A stretch of DNA of 64,000 nt from Thermoactinomyces mirandus (GTDB taxonomy: Bacteria > Bacillota > Bacilli > Thermoactinomycetales > Thermoactinomycetaceae). The notes under the pieces are model-generated. The model worked only from the letters and a program-made list of their open reading frames with translations, searched no databases and was not told the origin of the DNA. The first letter of the stretch is position 1. Each line of letters begins with the position of its first letter. Below are positions 34,230 through 46,015 of the stretch, one piece after another. Location of the stretch: assembly GCF_013868055.1 (NCBI RefSeq), contig NZ_JACEOL010000038.1, positions 1 through 64,000 on the forward strand. The letters are read 5' to 3'. The position numbers and the translations under genes are program-made.

Positions 34230-35913
34230 AATAGGTAAACCCCGTTCGCCGGTGTGTTTTGTCCAAAAAGCCCTGAGGCGGATCAAAATACCGGAAATCC
34301 AGCCTTTTCGCAAAAGTTCCCTTTTCCGTGATGTAGCCGGACCCCCATGTCGGGTCCATTGCCAGCCACCTCCCGTCTACCCGGACTTCCACCCAGGCAT
34401 GCCGCTGTCCGCCTGCTTTTCCCTCAACAAGACGGCTGGGCAGATCAGCCGATCTTAACAGGGCAATGGTCAGAAAAACATAATCCTGGCAAACTCCCTT
34501 TTTGGTACGCAGCGACTTTAACGCACTGTCCGACCAGTGGAACTCATTATTCCGGTACTTGTCCATATCATAAGTCATTGTCCTGGCCACATATTCATAA
34601 ATGGCTCTTGCCTTCTCCCTGGGGGTGGAAGCATGGCGAAGGATTTGTTTTGACAGTTTCCGGATATCCGGATGATCCGACTCAATCCCCCCTGAAGGCA
34701 ACAGATATCGCAAATCCCTGTCCGCCACGCTGTTCACTTCAAAACGGGCCACGGTGAAAAAGCGAAAATAATCCCGGTTTTCCCCTGTTATTTCCGGGAC
34801 GTATAACCTGACATCATAGTTGCCCGGGCCAAATCGCAGCCAGATCCGGTCATCAAATTGATAATTCTTCACGGGGAGGAAATAGGTGGCTTTGTTTTTT
34901 CCCTTCCGGATGCTTGCAATCATATGCGTTGTCTCTTTGGCATAGGGAGCCGAACGATCGATATACCCGCTGACCCGACAAGACAAATCAGCCGTATCCC
35001 CGCTTGCCACGGGCCTTGTCAAATGAATCCCCCTCTGGGCATAAAGTCTGGAATAGGTGATGGGTTCCCGCCTGATATCCCCGGTCTGCTCAACATATAA
35101 CACGGCTCCTTCCTGATGATAGCCCCGCCGTCTGTGGTCGGGAACCATTACATCCAGCCGGTGGATCCCCTTGCCAAACAGCAGCGGAATCCTTTCCTCA
35201 AACTGTCCGTCTTTCACCCGGATTTCCCGCTTCCAGGATTCTTTTCCTTTTGTTGTTTGCAGCAATATCTTTTGCACCGATTTGTCTGTTTTTCCCCGGA
35301 CCCATACCGCCTGTTGCGCCCGGGTGTAACCCGTCTCCGGAGAAGTCAGTTTCAGCTCCGTTCCCAGTCCCGCCATGGTGTAAGAAATGTCCCGCGCGAG
35401 AGAATCAGAAGTGTTGGAGACGGTAAAAGAAGTCATCCGGTAAAAATATTCTTCTTTTTCCCGATCGGGCAACCGAAGAAAAACGCGGTACTCTCCCTTG
35501 CCCTGAAATAACCGGATCTGTTTTTCAAACCGTCCGTTTTTAACGGGAACATAAACATCCATCGTTGCCGGCAAATCCCGTTTCCGTTTTTCCCGGTACT
35601 CAATATGCACCCATATGTATGGTACTGCCAGGTTCTCCGGTTTACCAACGGTTCCTGCCAGCGATAAAACCGATTTCGTCCGAACCGGTTCCAGTCGCGG
35701 TTTTTCCAGGTTTGCCCTTATCCTGCGGGCATAATCTTCCAGCCGAATTTCCTTCGCATCGGTTGCACCGGTCTGGAGATAGGCCAGGTCAAACAGCTTT
35801 TCCGAATTCTGTCCGTACATCTTCTCCAGTGTTCCGTTCTCCTGAAAGATGGCAATTCCCAGCAGGCAAACAGTCAGCAAAGCACATCCAGTCGAAAACC
35901 ACTTCCAGCTCAT
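34228..35913 (-). CDS. membrane-anchored transglutaminase-like protein with three repeats
   Basis: A 561-aa protein: one N-terminal membrane anchor (STGCALLTVCLLGIAIF), a long extracellular region, and a C-terminal transglutaminase-like domain with C475 (KGVCQDY), H505 (QRHAWVEV) and D520 (AMDPTWG). The middle holds three related beta modules, each with a VKNG.F...I.L.FG.G.Y.V.L.VP pattern, near residues 120-165, 225-265 and 345-395. ATG 35913 has GGAG 5 nt upstream; an ATG at 35955 is possible. It may process cell-wall peptides or cross-link proteins; substrate unknown. Confidence 0.83.
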   Translation of the reverse strand: MSWKWFSTGCALLTVCLLGIAIFQENGTLEKMYGQNSEKLFDLAYLQTGATDAKEIRLEDYARRIRANLEKPRLEPVRTKSVLSLAGTVGKPENLAVPYIWVHIEYREKRKRDLPATMDVYVPVKNGRFEKQIRLFQGKGEYRVFLRLPDREKEEYFYRMTSFTVSNTSDSLARDISYTMAGLGTELKLTSPETGYTRAQQAVWVRGKTDKSVQKILLQTTKGKESWKREIRVKDGQFEERIPLLFGKGIHRLDVMVPDHRRRGYHQEGAVLYVEQTGDIRREPITYSRLYAQRGIHLTRPVASGDTADLSCRVSGYIDRSAPYAKETTHMIASIRKGKNKATYFLPVKNYQFDDRIWLRFGPGNYDVRLYVPEITGENRDYFRFFTVARFEVNSVADRDLRYLLPSGGIESDHPDIRKLSKQILRHASTPREKARAIYEYVARTMTYDMDKYRNNEFHWSDSALKSLRTKKGVCQDYVFLTIALLRSADLPSRLVEGKAGGQRHAWVEVRVDGRWLAMDPTWGSGYITEKGTFAKRLDFRYFDPPQGFLDKTHRRTGFTY

Positions 35914-36012
35914 TCTTTCTCCGGCCTTTCGCAATATTTTTAAAAAACTCTTCATACCATTTTCTTCTGTATATGATAATATTCCTTCTTTTGTGATAGT
36001 TTTCCAGTCGAT

Positions 36013-36046
36013 TCAAAAGGCCAATCACCCGCCGGCAATTGGCCTT
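36013..36046 (-). terminator. ligA terminator
   Basis: GGCCAAT (36019-36025) and ATTGGCC (36038-36044) pair around a GC-rich loop, with TTTT following on the minus strand, about 40 nt past the ligA stop. Confidence 0.75.
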
Positions 36047-36081
36047 GCACTTGAGAATCCCTGTTGACCGGTCATTTTGTT

Positions 36082-38176
<2,095 letters not shown>

Positions 38177-38201
38177 TTAGAGCAGTCAATACAGTGACTA
38201 G

Positions 38202-38244
38202 CCGCTCTTATCCCCCGCCTGAAGAAGCGAGGGTATTAGAGCGG
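38202..38244. repeat. hairpin B between pcrA and ligA
   Basis: CCGCTCT (38202-38208) pairs with AGAGCGG (38238-38244), extended by imperfect pairing of TATCCCCCGC with GCGAGGGTAT. The form recalls mobile palindromic units or subterminal hairpins of IS200/IS605 elements, but no transposase is nearby. Confidence 0.6.
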
Positions 38245-38258
38245 GTTGTCATCTGTGA

Positions 38259-40424
38259 TCAAACTTTCGTAATGGGGGCGTATTTGGCCAATAACTTTTT
38301 CACGCCAACGGGAGCGGGAAATGCGATATTTAACTCCACATCTTCGCCTTCCCCCTGCACTTTGACCACGGTGCCGACACCCCATTTCTGATGGTTCGCC
38401 TTATCCCCGACCCGCCAGTCCTGTCCGGAATTCGGGACAGGGCGGATCTTGCTCATGACCTGGCCTGCAAAGGGAGCCTCGTCTTCCATCAGCACCGCCG
38501 GAATTTCCCTGAGAAAACGGGAAGGCATATTGGAACTGGTTTGCCCGTAAATGGTCCGTGTCCGTGCCCTTGTCAGATGCAGTTCTTTTTCAGCCCGGGT
38601 AATGCCGACATAGGCAAGCCTTCTTTCTTCCTCCATCTCCGTTTCATCATCAAGTGACCGTGAGTGCGGAAAAATTCCTTCTTCCACACCGACAAGAAAA
38701 ACATAGGGAAACTCCAGTCCTTTTGCGCTATGCAGCGTCATCAGGGCAACTGTTTCAGCAGATGTCTCCTTTTCTTCATCCAGCTGGTCCACGTCGGAAA
38801 CAAGTGCCAGATCAGTCAAAAAAGCGATCAGCGATTTGTCCTCATTCCGCTTTTCAAACTCCTGCGCCACGGACAGGAATTCATCGATGTTTTCCAGGCG
38901 GCTCGCTGCTTCCAGGGTGTTTTCCTTTTTCAGTTCTTCCCGGTAACCGCTCCGCTTGAGCACTTCTTCCGTGATTTCAACAGCGGACAGATATTCAATC
39001 ATGGCATGCAGTTCACGAATAAAGCTGACAAATGTTTGAAGCGGCCGGATAGCTCGTCTGGTCAGACCGATCTGTTCCATCGAGAGCAGCGCATCAAACA
39101 TGGACAGGCCGTTTTCTGCGGCATAGGTCCTGATTTTTTCAAGTGTGGCGGCTCCGACCCCGCGGCGCGGCACATTGACAATCCGGGTCAGGCTCAGATC
39201 GTCATGCGGATTGACGATTAAACGCAAATACGCCAGCACATCTTTTATCTCTTTCCGCTCGTAGAACTTGATTCCTCCCACCACGGTATAAGGAATATTG
39301 GATTTCATCATAACTTCCTCGATCACCCGTGACTGGGCGTTGGTTCGGTATAAAACCACATAGTCCGAATAGCGGTTTCCGTTCCTGATTCCTTTCAGGA
39401 CCGTTTCGGCAACATAGAAGGCTTCTTCATGCTCCGATTCCGCTTCGAACAGGCGGATTTTCTCTCCCTGCACGTTTTCTGTCCACAATTCTTTCGGTTT
39501 CCGTTCCGTATTGTGGGCGATCAGATGATTGGCTGCCTGCAGAATCGTTTTCGTCGAACGGTAGTTTTGCTCCAGCTTGATCTGTGTCGCGTTTGGATAA
39601 TCCCGTTCAAAGTGGAGGATATTCCCGATATCCGCCCCCCGGAAGCGGTAAATGGATTGATCGGAATCACCCACCACACAAATATTCTGATGGTGTTCGG
39701 CCAATGTCTTGACAAGGACATACTGGGCATGGTTGGTATCCTGATATTCATCCACATGAATATATTGAAATTTCCTCTGATAATATTCTTTCACTTCCGG
39801 ATTGGTTTTAAAAAGACAAACCGTTTCTACCAGCAAATCATCAAAATCGAGCGATTCGTTGGCACGCATTTTTCCCTGATATTTTTCAAACACATCCGCC
39901 GCCACTTCGTCAAAGATGTTTCGGGCAATCTGCCTCATTTCCTCCGGACCGGCCAGCCTGTTTTTCGCCTGGCTGATCTTATGTAAAATCGAACGGGGTT
40001 CAAATTTTTTGGGGTCCAGATTTTCTTCCTTCAGTACCTGTTTAATGACGGTCAACTGGTCGGATGTGTCCAGAATGGTGAAATTGCGCGAAATTCCCAG
40101 CAGGTTGATATCCCGCCGCAAAATGCGTACGCACATGGCATGAAACGTGGAGATCCAGATTTCTTCTGCATAAGGGCCAACCAGCGAAACAATGCGATCT
40201 TTCATTTCACGTGCCGCTTTATTGGTAAACGTAATCGCCAGAATATTCCACGGATGAATCTTCTTTTCACTGATCAGATAAGCCACGCGGTGTGTCAGAA
40301 CCCTTGTTTTCCCGCTTCCCGCCCCTGCCACGACCAGAAGCGGACCCTCCGTTGTTTCCACTGCCCGGCGCTGCATGGGATTCAATTCCTTTAACAGTTC
40401 TTCTGCCGACAACTGGTTAAGCAT
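38259..40424 (-). CDS. pcrA: UvrD/PcrA superfamily 1 DNA helicase
   Basis: A 721-aa 3'-5' helicase that unwinds DNA in repair and at replication-transcription conflicts, and removes recombinase from DNA. Walker A AGAGSGKT is at 33-40, motif [15 protein letters not shown], motif [17 protein letters not shown] and motif [21 protein letters not shown] follow in order; the C-terminal tail has the PcrA-type Tudor-like end with [11 protein letters not shown]. It lies 4 nt after pcrB and is part of the pcrB-pcrA-ligA block. Confidence 0.97.
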   Translation of the reverse strand: MLNQLSAEELLKELNPMQRRAVETTEGPLLVVAGAGSGKTRVLTHRVAYLISEKKIHPWNILAITFTNKAAREMKDRIVSLVGPYAEEIWISTFHAMCVRILRRDINLLGISRNFTILDTSDQLTVIKQVLKEENLDPKKFEPRSILHKISQAKNRLAGPEEMRQIARNIFDEVAADVFEKYQGKMRANESLDFDDLLVETVCLFKTNPEVKEYYQRKFQYIHVDEYQDTNHAQYVLVKTLAEHHQNICVVGDSDQSIYRFRGADIGNILHFERDYPNATQIKLEQNYRSTKTILQAANHLIAHNTERKPKELWTENVQGEKIRLFEAESEHEEAFYVAETVLKGIRNGNRYSDYVVLYRTNAQSRVIEEVMMKSNIPYTVVGGIKFYERKEIKDVLAYLRLIVNPHDDLSLTRIVNVPRRGVGAATLEKIRTYAAENGLSMFDALLSMEQIGLTRRAIRPLQTFVSFIRELHAMIEYLSAVEITEEVLKRSGYREELKKENTLEAASRLENIDEFLSVAQEFEKRNEDKSLIAFLTDLALVSDVDQLDEEKETSAETVALMTLHSAKGLEFPYVFLVGVEEGIFPHSRSLDDETEMEEERRLAYVGITRAEKELHLTRARTRTIYGQTSSNMPSRFLREIPAVLMEDEAPFAGQVMSKIRPVPNSGQDWRVGDKANHQKWGVGTVVKVQGEGEDVELNIAFPAPVGVKKLLAKYAPITKV

Positions 40425-40428
40425 CAGC

Positions 40429-41142
40429 TCACCCTTTCTCCTGCAAGTTTGTTTCCTTTACCCATGAGACGGTCTGCACCGCTTTTTCCACATTGGTGTA
40501 AACCAGATTTCCAACCACGACCGTGTCGGCCCATTTGGCCATCGTTTCCGCCTGTCGTCTGGTTGTAATCCCGCCGCCGTAAAACAGACGGGTTTTCTTT
40601 AACTGGCGCCTTATGGCACGAACCATGTTTTCATCGCCAAATTTTCCGCTGTACTCCACATACAGAACCGGCCATTTGAACAAATGTTCAACGAGACAAG
40701 CATAACTTGCCGCTGCTTCCTCATCAAGTCCGGCATTTGCCTCTGTCAGGCGGCTTACTTTCGACTCGGGATTTAAAATCACATAGCCGAGCAACAGGAG
40801 CTGTTTCCAGGGAATTCCACAGCCATAGCGCTGAATCGCCTTCAGGTGGGCCCCGTGAATCCACCTGGCTTGATCGGTGTTCAATACGGATGGAATGAGA
40901 TAGCCGTCAAACCCCGGTACAATTGCATTTATGTCAGAAACTTCCAGTACGCAGGGCAGCAAATATTTCCGCAACCGTTTCTGCAACTTCCAAATATCTT
41001 CAAACGTGATACCATCCGTGCCACCGACAATGATGGCGTCTGTCCCTGACTGGCACACTTTTTCGAGGGACAAATCCGATAAACGCCTGTTCGGGTCCAG
41101 TTTAAAAACGTGCCGCCAGCCGGCGGCCATTTGTTCCAGCAT
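40429..41142 (-). CDS. pcrB: heptaprenylglyceryl phosphate synthase
   Basis: A 237-aa TIM-barrel prenyltransferase that joins heptaprenyl diphosphate to sn-glycerol-1-phosphate, giving the archaeal-type ether lipid of Bacillales. The conserved VFKLDPNR start, the [10 protein letters not shown] loop, [10 protein letters not shown] and the phosphate-binding [15 protein letters not shown] are present. ATG 41142 has GGAGGG 8 nt upstream, and longer in-frame starts are not supported. Its presence supports assignment to Bacillales. Confidence 0.95.
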   Translation of the reverse strand: MLEQMAAGWRHVFKLDPNRRLSDLSLEKVCQSGTDAIIVGGTDGITFEDIWKLQKRLRKYLLPCVLEVSDINAIVPGFDGYLIPSVLNTDQARWIHGAHLKAIQRYGCGIPWKQLLLLGYVILNPESKVSRLTEANAGLDEEAAASYACLVEHLFKWPVLYVEYSGKFGDENMVRAIRRQLKKTRLFYGGGITTRRQAETMAKWADTVVVGNLVYTNVEKAVQTVSWVKETNLQEKG

Positions 41143-41219
41143 ACTGTTTTCCCTCCGACTCAAACCTACAGACCTTATTATACACTTCCGGGAAGAGGAA
41201 AAGAAAACCCGGATCAACA

Positions 41220-41255
41220 TAAAAAAGGCTGATGATCCTTCAAGGACCACAGCCT
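41220..41255 (-). terminator. yerC terminator
   Basis: On the minus strand AGGCTG and CAGCCT enclose an inner GGTCCTTGAAGGATC hairpin and are followed by six Ts. Confidence 0.8.
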
Positions 41256-41285
41256 GAGCGGGAGTGCATCAAAGATTCCAGCCGG

Positions 41286-41606
41286 TTATCCGTTATCAGG
41301 AAAATCGTTTTCCTTCATTTGGCATAATCTCTCCAGGGCAAGTTTATAACCATCCGTACCATAATGAAGACACCGTTTGACACGTGAGATGGTAGCCGTG
41401 CTGGCACCGGTCTCTGTTTCAATCCGGTTATAGGTACAGCCTTCCTGCAGCATACGGGCCACTTCCAGCCTTTGTGCCAAAGACTTGATTTCCCCAATGG
41501 TACACAGATCCTCAAAAAAGCGATAACACTCTTCCAACGTTTTTAATTGCAAAATCGCCTGAAAAAGTTGATCTACTTCTTTTTTGTTCAGTTTGTTCAA
41601 TTGCAT
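41286..41606 (-). CDS. yerC: TrpR-like YerC/YecD regulator
   Basis: A 106-aa helical DNA-binding protein of the TrpR-related YerC family, with helix-turn-helix CTYNRIETETGASTATISRV. In Bacillus subtilis yerC is near pcrBA-ligA, as here. The ATG at 41606 sits 7 nt from GGAGG and matches family starts (MQLNKL); an ATG three bases earlier is also possible. Targets are not established. Confidence 0.9.
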   Translation of the reverse strand: MQLNKLNKKEVDQLFQAILQLKTLEECYRFFEDLCTIGEIKSLAQRLEVARMLQEGCTYNRIETETGASTATISRVKRCLHYGTDGYKLALERLCQMKENDFPDNG

Positions 41607-41688
41607 CATGATTCCTCCCCAAGGGTAGAAGGAAGTTCTTTTATCCTTTAAAGTTTTACCTTTATTAAGTTTAACAGAAAAACAAATC

Positions 41689-42666
41689 TTATTGAAAAAA
41701 TACTTTTCCGGTTAGCGGCAAAACATTGACCCATGTTTTTCCTGGCAATAAAGCGATTTCCTTTCCATTACTGTAAGGAACAATCCATCCGTTGCGAAAC
41801 TTCCATTCAATCGGAACCGCTTTTCCCTGCTGCATGAGATATCCTTTTCCCGAACCGGTGATGTCTACATCCCGGTGTCCTGCATAGTCAATCACCTGAT
41901 GTTTGGCAAAGACCACCAGCACATTTTGCATGGCAAGCGGCGTTTCCGTTTCCCGATCCGTTTGCCGTTCCCCTTCAGTATAACGAATATATGCTTTGCT
42001 CGCACGGTCATATTGATATCCGGCTTTATACAATTTGTGATAAATAAGCTCGATTTTCTCTGCCGTCTGCCCCTGACCGGTGGCAGCACTCCTGGAAAAA
42101 AGGTAAGCCTGTTTCCCGTCATAAGCGGGGAATTTTTTGTCTGCTGCAACCTGCCTCAGCACTTCCAAATCAGCATACAGGTTATGGGGAGACTTCCGGA
42201 AAGAAACGCGGGTAAAATGTTTTTCATCCTGATGAACGCCATCGATGGAGGAGCTTTTCTCATTCCGGATCCGGTCCAGTGCCGATGGAGACCCGCCGGC
42301 ATGAGCCACGACGGCCCCCGACCCGTCAGCCAGATCGAGATAATAGTCGCGTACACTGCGTACCGGACCAACTGTCCCTTCCAAATGATCATAATAAAAA
42401 GCGGCAAAACGGCTGATCTCACCTTCAGCCAGAATCTCCACCACCACATCGGCAAGGTAAAGCCCGGATTGCGGTCTGGCATGCGGATGATTATTGATCA
42501 TAACCATCATGACTGGCCTGGACTCTGTTTCTGGCACGGGTGTACCTGTGATCGGGCTCGTCAACTCTGTCCGGGGTTCTTGGTTTTTGGGGACAGGAAT
42601 GGAGTCAGGCTGGCAACCTGCCAGACAAACCAGCAACACACTGAAGATTGCCAATTTCATTTTCAC
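41689..42666 (-). CDS. yerB: DUF3048 lipoprotein (YerB-like)
   Basis: A 325-aa lipoprotein with lipobox LAGC (C18), then the DUF3048 domain (RPVMMVMINNHPHARPQSGL and FAAFYYDHLEGTVGPVRSVRDYY). Family function is unknown; it is anchored outside the membrane. The start is GTG 42666, 8 nt after GGAGG, rather than the longer frame to 42708. Conserved neighbour of yerC. Confidence 0.9.
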   Translation of the reverse strand: MKMKLAIFSVLLVCLAGCQPDSIPVPKNQEPRTELTSPITGTPVPETESRPVMMVMINNHPHARPQSGLYLADVVVEILAEGEISRFAAFYYDHLEGTVGPVRSVRDYYLDLADGSGAVVAHAGGSPSALDRIRNEKSSSIDGVHQDEKHFTRVSFRKSPHNLYADLEVLRQVAADKKFPAYDGKQAYLFSRSAATGQGQTAEKIELIYHKLYKAGYQYDRASKAYIRYTEGERQTDRETETPLAMQNVLVVFAKHQVIDYAGHRDVDITGSGKGYLMQQGKAVPIEWKFRNGWIVPYSNGKEIALLPGKTWVNVLPLTGKVFFQ

Positions 42667-43161
42667 CGGAAATTCCTCCATCTCAATTATTTTTTTGCTC
42701 AAAGCCAAAAACTCGAACCGGCACCTTTCTTCTCTACCAAACCAGACTCTCTCTTTTTAAAGTTCGAGCACAAAAGGGGCCAGCCCTCTTTTTCATATGA
42801 ATATATAAAAAATCATGAACCCTGCAGGATCGTGGAACCGCACCCTTCGCGCCTTGCAGACCGGCAAATCTGTTTATTCCCCGTAAACCGGCTAAACCAG
42901 CAGGCGGCAGACAGAAAAAAGGGTTCTGTCTGTTATCCCGGGGAACTTTGCCATTGGATGCGCAAAATCCGGCATATGCCGGAGCAGGCGAAACAAATGA
43001 CAGAAGGGGAATCCGCCATCAAATTTAAAGGGGGGACACCTTTAAAAGCGAACAATAAACACTTTTTCAAGCAGGCTGGAAAATGTCACTCCCTATCTCT
43101 TTGTCTTTTCGGAAAATAGAGGTAAAATAAATAGATTAAGATAATTAGGGAGTGGTTCCTG
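42667..43161. other. intergenic region with several palindromes
   Basis: No gene found. It holds CAGACAGAA/TTCTGTCTG (about 42906-42930, loop rich in A and G), CCGGCATATGCCGG (about 42970-42984) and TTTAAAGG/CCTTTAAA (about 43022-43046). None has a clean T tract. Confidence 0.5.
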
Positions 43162-43599
43162 ATGGCAATCAAAGGGGAAATTATACTGGAAAACGGGGGA
43201 AAAATCGAAATTGATTTTTTTCCGGAAGAGGCTCCGATTACAGTCAATAATTTTTGCAAATTGGCAAACCAGGGTTTTTACAATGGTCTTAACTTTCACC
43301 GGGTGATTCCGGGATTTGTCAGCCAGGGCGGATGCCCGAACGGATTGGGAAATGGGGATGCAGGTTACACTATTCCTTGTGAAACCGAAAACAATCCGCA
43401 CCGCCATGTAACCGGAGCGTTATCGATGGCGCATCGCGGTAAAGATACGGGTTCATGCCAATTCTTTATCGTGCATGAACCCCAACCTCATCTGGACGGG
43501 GTCCATACCGTTTTCGGGATTGTGACAAAAGGAATGGAGCATGTTTTGAACATGCTGCCCGGTACAGTGATGAAGGAAGTAAGAGTGTGGGAAGAATAA
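43162..43599 (+). CDS. ppiB: peptidyl-prolyl cis-trans isomerase (cyclophilin type)
   Basis: A 145-aa cytoplasmic cyclophilin that speeds proline isomerisation in protein folding. Key motifs are [48 protein letters not shown] in sequence, with the catalytic Arg in FHRV. The length matches Bacillus PpiB. GGGAGTGG precedes the ATG. Single gene with its own terminator. Confidence 0.96.
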   Translation: MAIKGEIILENGGKIEIDFFPEEAPITVNNFCKLANQGFYNGLNFHRVIPGFVSQGGCPNGLGNGDAGYTIPCETENNPHRHVTGALSMAHRGKDTGSCQFFIVHEPQPHLDGVHTVFGIVTKGMEHVLNMLPGTVMKEVRVWEE

Positions 43600-43605
43600 A
43601 CATGC

Positions 43606-43640
43606 AAAACTGCCGGCCTCTACAAAAGGGCGGCAGTTTT
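43606..43640 (+). terminator. ppiB terminator
   Basis: AAAACTGCCG (43606-43615) and CGGCAGTTTT (43631-43640) form a perfect 10-bp stem just after the stop, ending in TTTTG. Confidence 0.85.
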
Positions 43641-43654
43641 GTCCATAGGAGGGC

Positions 43655-44245
43655 CTAGTTGATATTGGCCTTCTCTTTCTTTTTACAATGATAGATATTG
43701 GCGATTCCCGACGAAATGGTTCCTGCATAAAGATCAAGAAAATCGGAATCAGACAGCAGGTGATTTTCCCGCATATGGGTGATGAATAAAGAAGCAATGG
43801 TGATTGCAGGCATCTTTACATCACGCAGTTCCTGAAGTCTCCCTTCGACTGTCTCTGTATCATTTTTTTTGCCAAGATCAACCACTCCGTAATTCCGTAA
43901 AAAGTTTGCAAGCTGGTTATGGAGCCAACACTGGATTCGTCTTGATTTCAATCCCGCAATGACGCTGACATAAGAGGAAAACCCGCCCATAGTGGGATCG
44001 GGAGATGCATTGGTATGAATACTTAAAAATAAGTCCGCATTTTGCTGGTTGGCCCACCGGCTTCTTTCTTCAGCACCCAGATTCACATCGACAGAGCGTG
44101 TCATTGTGACAGATATATCATGATAATGCAGGAGTTTTCGACGGACCCGAAAAGCAATCTCCAGACACACATCTTTTTCAAACAGGGAGTAACCAATAGC
44201 GCCCCAATCATCACCACCATGTCCCGGGTCAAGACACACCAACAT
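43655..44245 (-). CDS. N-acetylmuramoyl-L-alanine amidase-like protein (Amidase_3), atypical
   Basis: A 196-aa protein with the zinc-amidase fold: LDPGHGG (H9), E23 and LSIHTNA (H77) provide the usual zinc ligands. The catalytic Glu, normally in a VLVExGF motif, is replaced: the matching stretch is ITIASLFITH, with Ala in its place. No signal peptide is seen, so export is uncertain. The start is ATG 44245, 5 nt after AGGTGA. It could be a regulatory or binding paralogue rather than an active hydrolase. Confidence 0.8.
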   Translation of the reverse strand: MLVCLDPGHGGDDWGAIGYSLFEKDVCLEIAFRVRRKLLHYHDISVTMTRSVDVNLGAEERSRWANQQNADLFLSIHTNASPDPTMGGFSSYVSVIAGLKSRRIQCWLHNQLANFLRNYGVVDLGKKNDTETVEGRLQELRDVKMPAITIASLFITHMRENHLLSDSDFLDLYAGTISSGIANIYHCKKKEKANIN

Positions 44246-44384
44246 GTTTTTCACCTCACATAGAGACAGTGCTTCTTGTTCATTCACTTTTTCCCCACAT
44301 ATTTAGTTTGCAAACAGGGAATTCAAAAAAAGTTCAAAAAAACGGAAGCGTTAACATTATCCTTTCAACCGCAACAAAACATAA

Positions 44385-44462
44385 CTGGAGACGATTTTTG
44401 AAGCTTCGTCCTGACGCATTGATATGGTCAGGAAACTTCATCTCCAAAAATCGCTACTCCAG
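44385..44462. repeat. nested three-tier inverted repeat (78 bp)
   Basis: CTGGAG/CTCCAG (44385-44390, 44457-44462), GATTTTTG/CAAAAATC (44393-44400, 44445-44452) and CCTGAC/GTCAGG (44410-44415, 44427-44432) are nested in order. It lies between the nitroreductase and amidase genes. It may be a structured RNA or a small palindromic element. Confidence 0.65.
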
Positions 44463-44491
44463 GTATTTGCGGCATAGCCGGACTCCCTTTC

Positions 44492-45118
44492 CTAAAAGCT
44501 CTCCCTGATGGTTACCTGATCCAGAGACAGTCGCTGCGTCGGGCGCACAGAACCGGCTTTTTTTCCAATTGAGATCAGCATGACCGGAATATACCGGTCA
44601 GGAACCCGGAAAGCCTCAACCAGTTTTTTCCGGTCAAATCCTCCGATCGGGCATGTATCATATCCTTTTGCCTTGGCGGCCAGCATGATTTGCATTGCCG
44701 CCAGACCGGCATTGAGCATGGCTTCATCACGCGCAAACTGGAAATTATTCTGATAAGCCTCGTCAACCTGGCCAATCATCCGATCATAAACTTCCCAGGA
44801 AATTTCCCCTTTCTTCAGGGATTCTCCATAAACCACTCTCGCCGTCTCATTGGCCTTCAAATCCCCCAAAACAACCACTGTAACAGATGCCTCGCTCACC
44901 TGTGCCTGATTGTTGGCAATGGTACGCAAACGTTCTTTCATCTCCGGGGAAGCAATCACCAAAAACCGCCAATGCTGCAGGTTCCAGGATGATGGAACCC
45001 GGGTGGCAATCTCCAGTATCTCATCCAGTTCCTCCTGCGGGATCTTCGCCTGAGGATCATATTTGCGGACACTGGCCCGCGCTTTCATCACTTCAATGAC
45101 ATCTGCTGCTGTTGACAT
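44492..45118 (-). CDS. nitroreductase-family flavoprotein
   Basis: A 208-aa FMN-dependent NAD(P)H nitroreductase, probably a homodimer. It has RASVRKYDPQAKIP, RVPSSWNLQHWRFLVI (FMN site), and the C-terminal GYDTCPIGGFDRKKL motif. ATG 45118 follows GGGGTGGTC. Natural substrate (quinone, nitro compound or flavin) is unknown. Single gene. Confidence 0.92.
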   Translation of the reverse strand: MSTAADVIEVMKARASVRKYDPQAKIPQEELDEILEIATRVPSSWNLQHWRFLVIASPEMKERLRTIANNQAQVSEASVTVVVLGDLKANETARVVYGESLKKGEISWEVYDRMIGQVDEAYQNNFQFARDEAMLNAGLAAMQIMLAAKAKGYDTCPIGGFDRKKLVEAFRVPDRYIPVMLISIGKKAGSVRPTQRLSLDQVTIRESF

Positions 45119-45929
45119 CTGACCACCCCAATATATCAATAGTATAAAAAATTATGTTTATATACTACTTATTATTATAAAAGCTTGGCAAATATCTTTG
45201 TGCATATTCAACCAAACCAAATACCTGTTTTAGAGCGATTGGCAAGTTTGAACAATCTCCGGAAACTGCAAAACTTTGCAATGCGGAAACCGCAATTAAC
45301 CGGCTATTTAGTAAAAGCGCCTTCACATCATAGACCAGTTAACAGTGGTAACCATCCCCACACATGGCGGTGGTTTCAGAATTCAGCTTTAAAAATGAAT
45401 TACACTCCAGCCCTCAATGCCCACTGCATAAGGAGCTTGAACGGCCATCCCGATATCGATCAGGTCTGTATGTATACCGACTCGCGCAACACACTTACAA
45501 CATTTTCATCTGGCATCAGCAAACTCGCCAGGAAGGTGGCAGTTATTTTTCCGCCCGACTGCAATATCTCGAATGTTCTGTTCCTTTTTGATTGATTACC
45601 GAATAATCCGGTTGGCTTCTGTTTCTCCCAAACATTAAAATAACAGGACATCCAATTTTGGGTGCCACTTTTTCCATTCCATCAGATACGGCAAAAAAAC
45701 GCCCTTCCCGGGAGAACAGAGATTTTCAAAGAACTTCGCCATACAGCAATTTTAGCCCCTAAAAATAATTTCATTCAACTTGAGCGACAAATCCGCATCC
45801 ACTTTTACCTTCTTTGTAACCTGCTGCGGCAAACAATTCGTCAATTGTCTCTGCCACATCTCGTAATAACCGGTGCCATTTCCCCTTCAATAACGGTCTG
45901 GAGCAGGCTTTTGATAACCGATTGGGAAC
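45119..45929. other. gene-poor region with degraded coding remnants
   Basis: Several short open frames exist on both strands, but none has a good ribosome binding site or a recognisable domain. A minus-strand frame near 45770-45930 reads WHRLLRDVAETIDELFAAAG and continues about 15 protein-like residues, suggesting an eroded gene downstream of the siderophore operon. Confidence 0.4.
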
Positions 45930-45970
45930 AAAAATTCCGTACTTTCATTCCCTTTGGAACAAAAGTACGG
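45930..45970 (-). terminator. terminator of the siderophore importer operon
   Basis: CCGTACTTT-CA-TTCC (45937-45951) pairs with GGAA-CA-AAAGTACGG (45956-45970), 13 bp with one symmetric internal loop, followed on the minus strand by AATTTTTG. Confidence 0.85.
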
Positions 45971-46015
45971 TTGTTGCCATCCTGTAATATTTTGCAGGCT
46001 TTTAAGACCCGCCTC

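Noticed and set aside
41875-43119. 414-codon open frame on the plus strand opposite yerB
   Set aside because: It is the antisense shadow of yerB, extended by chance into the gap; composition (many Cys, His, Phe) is not protein-like and there is no ribosome binding site.
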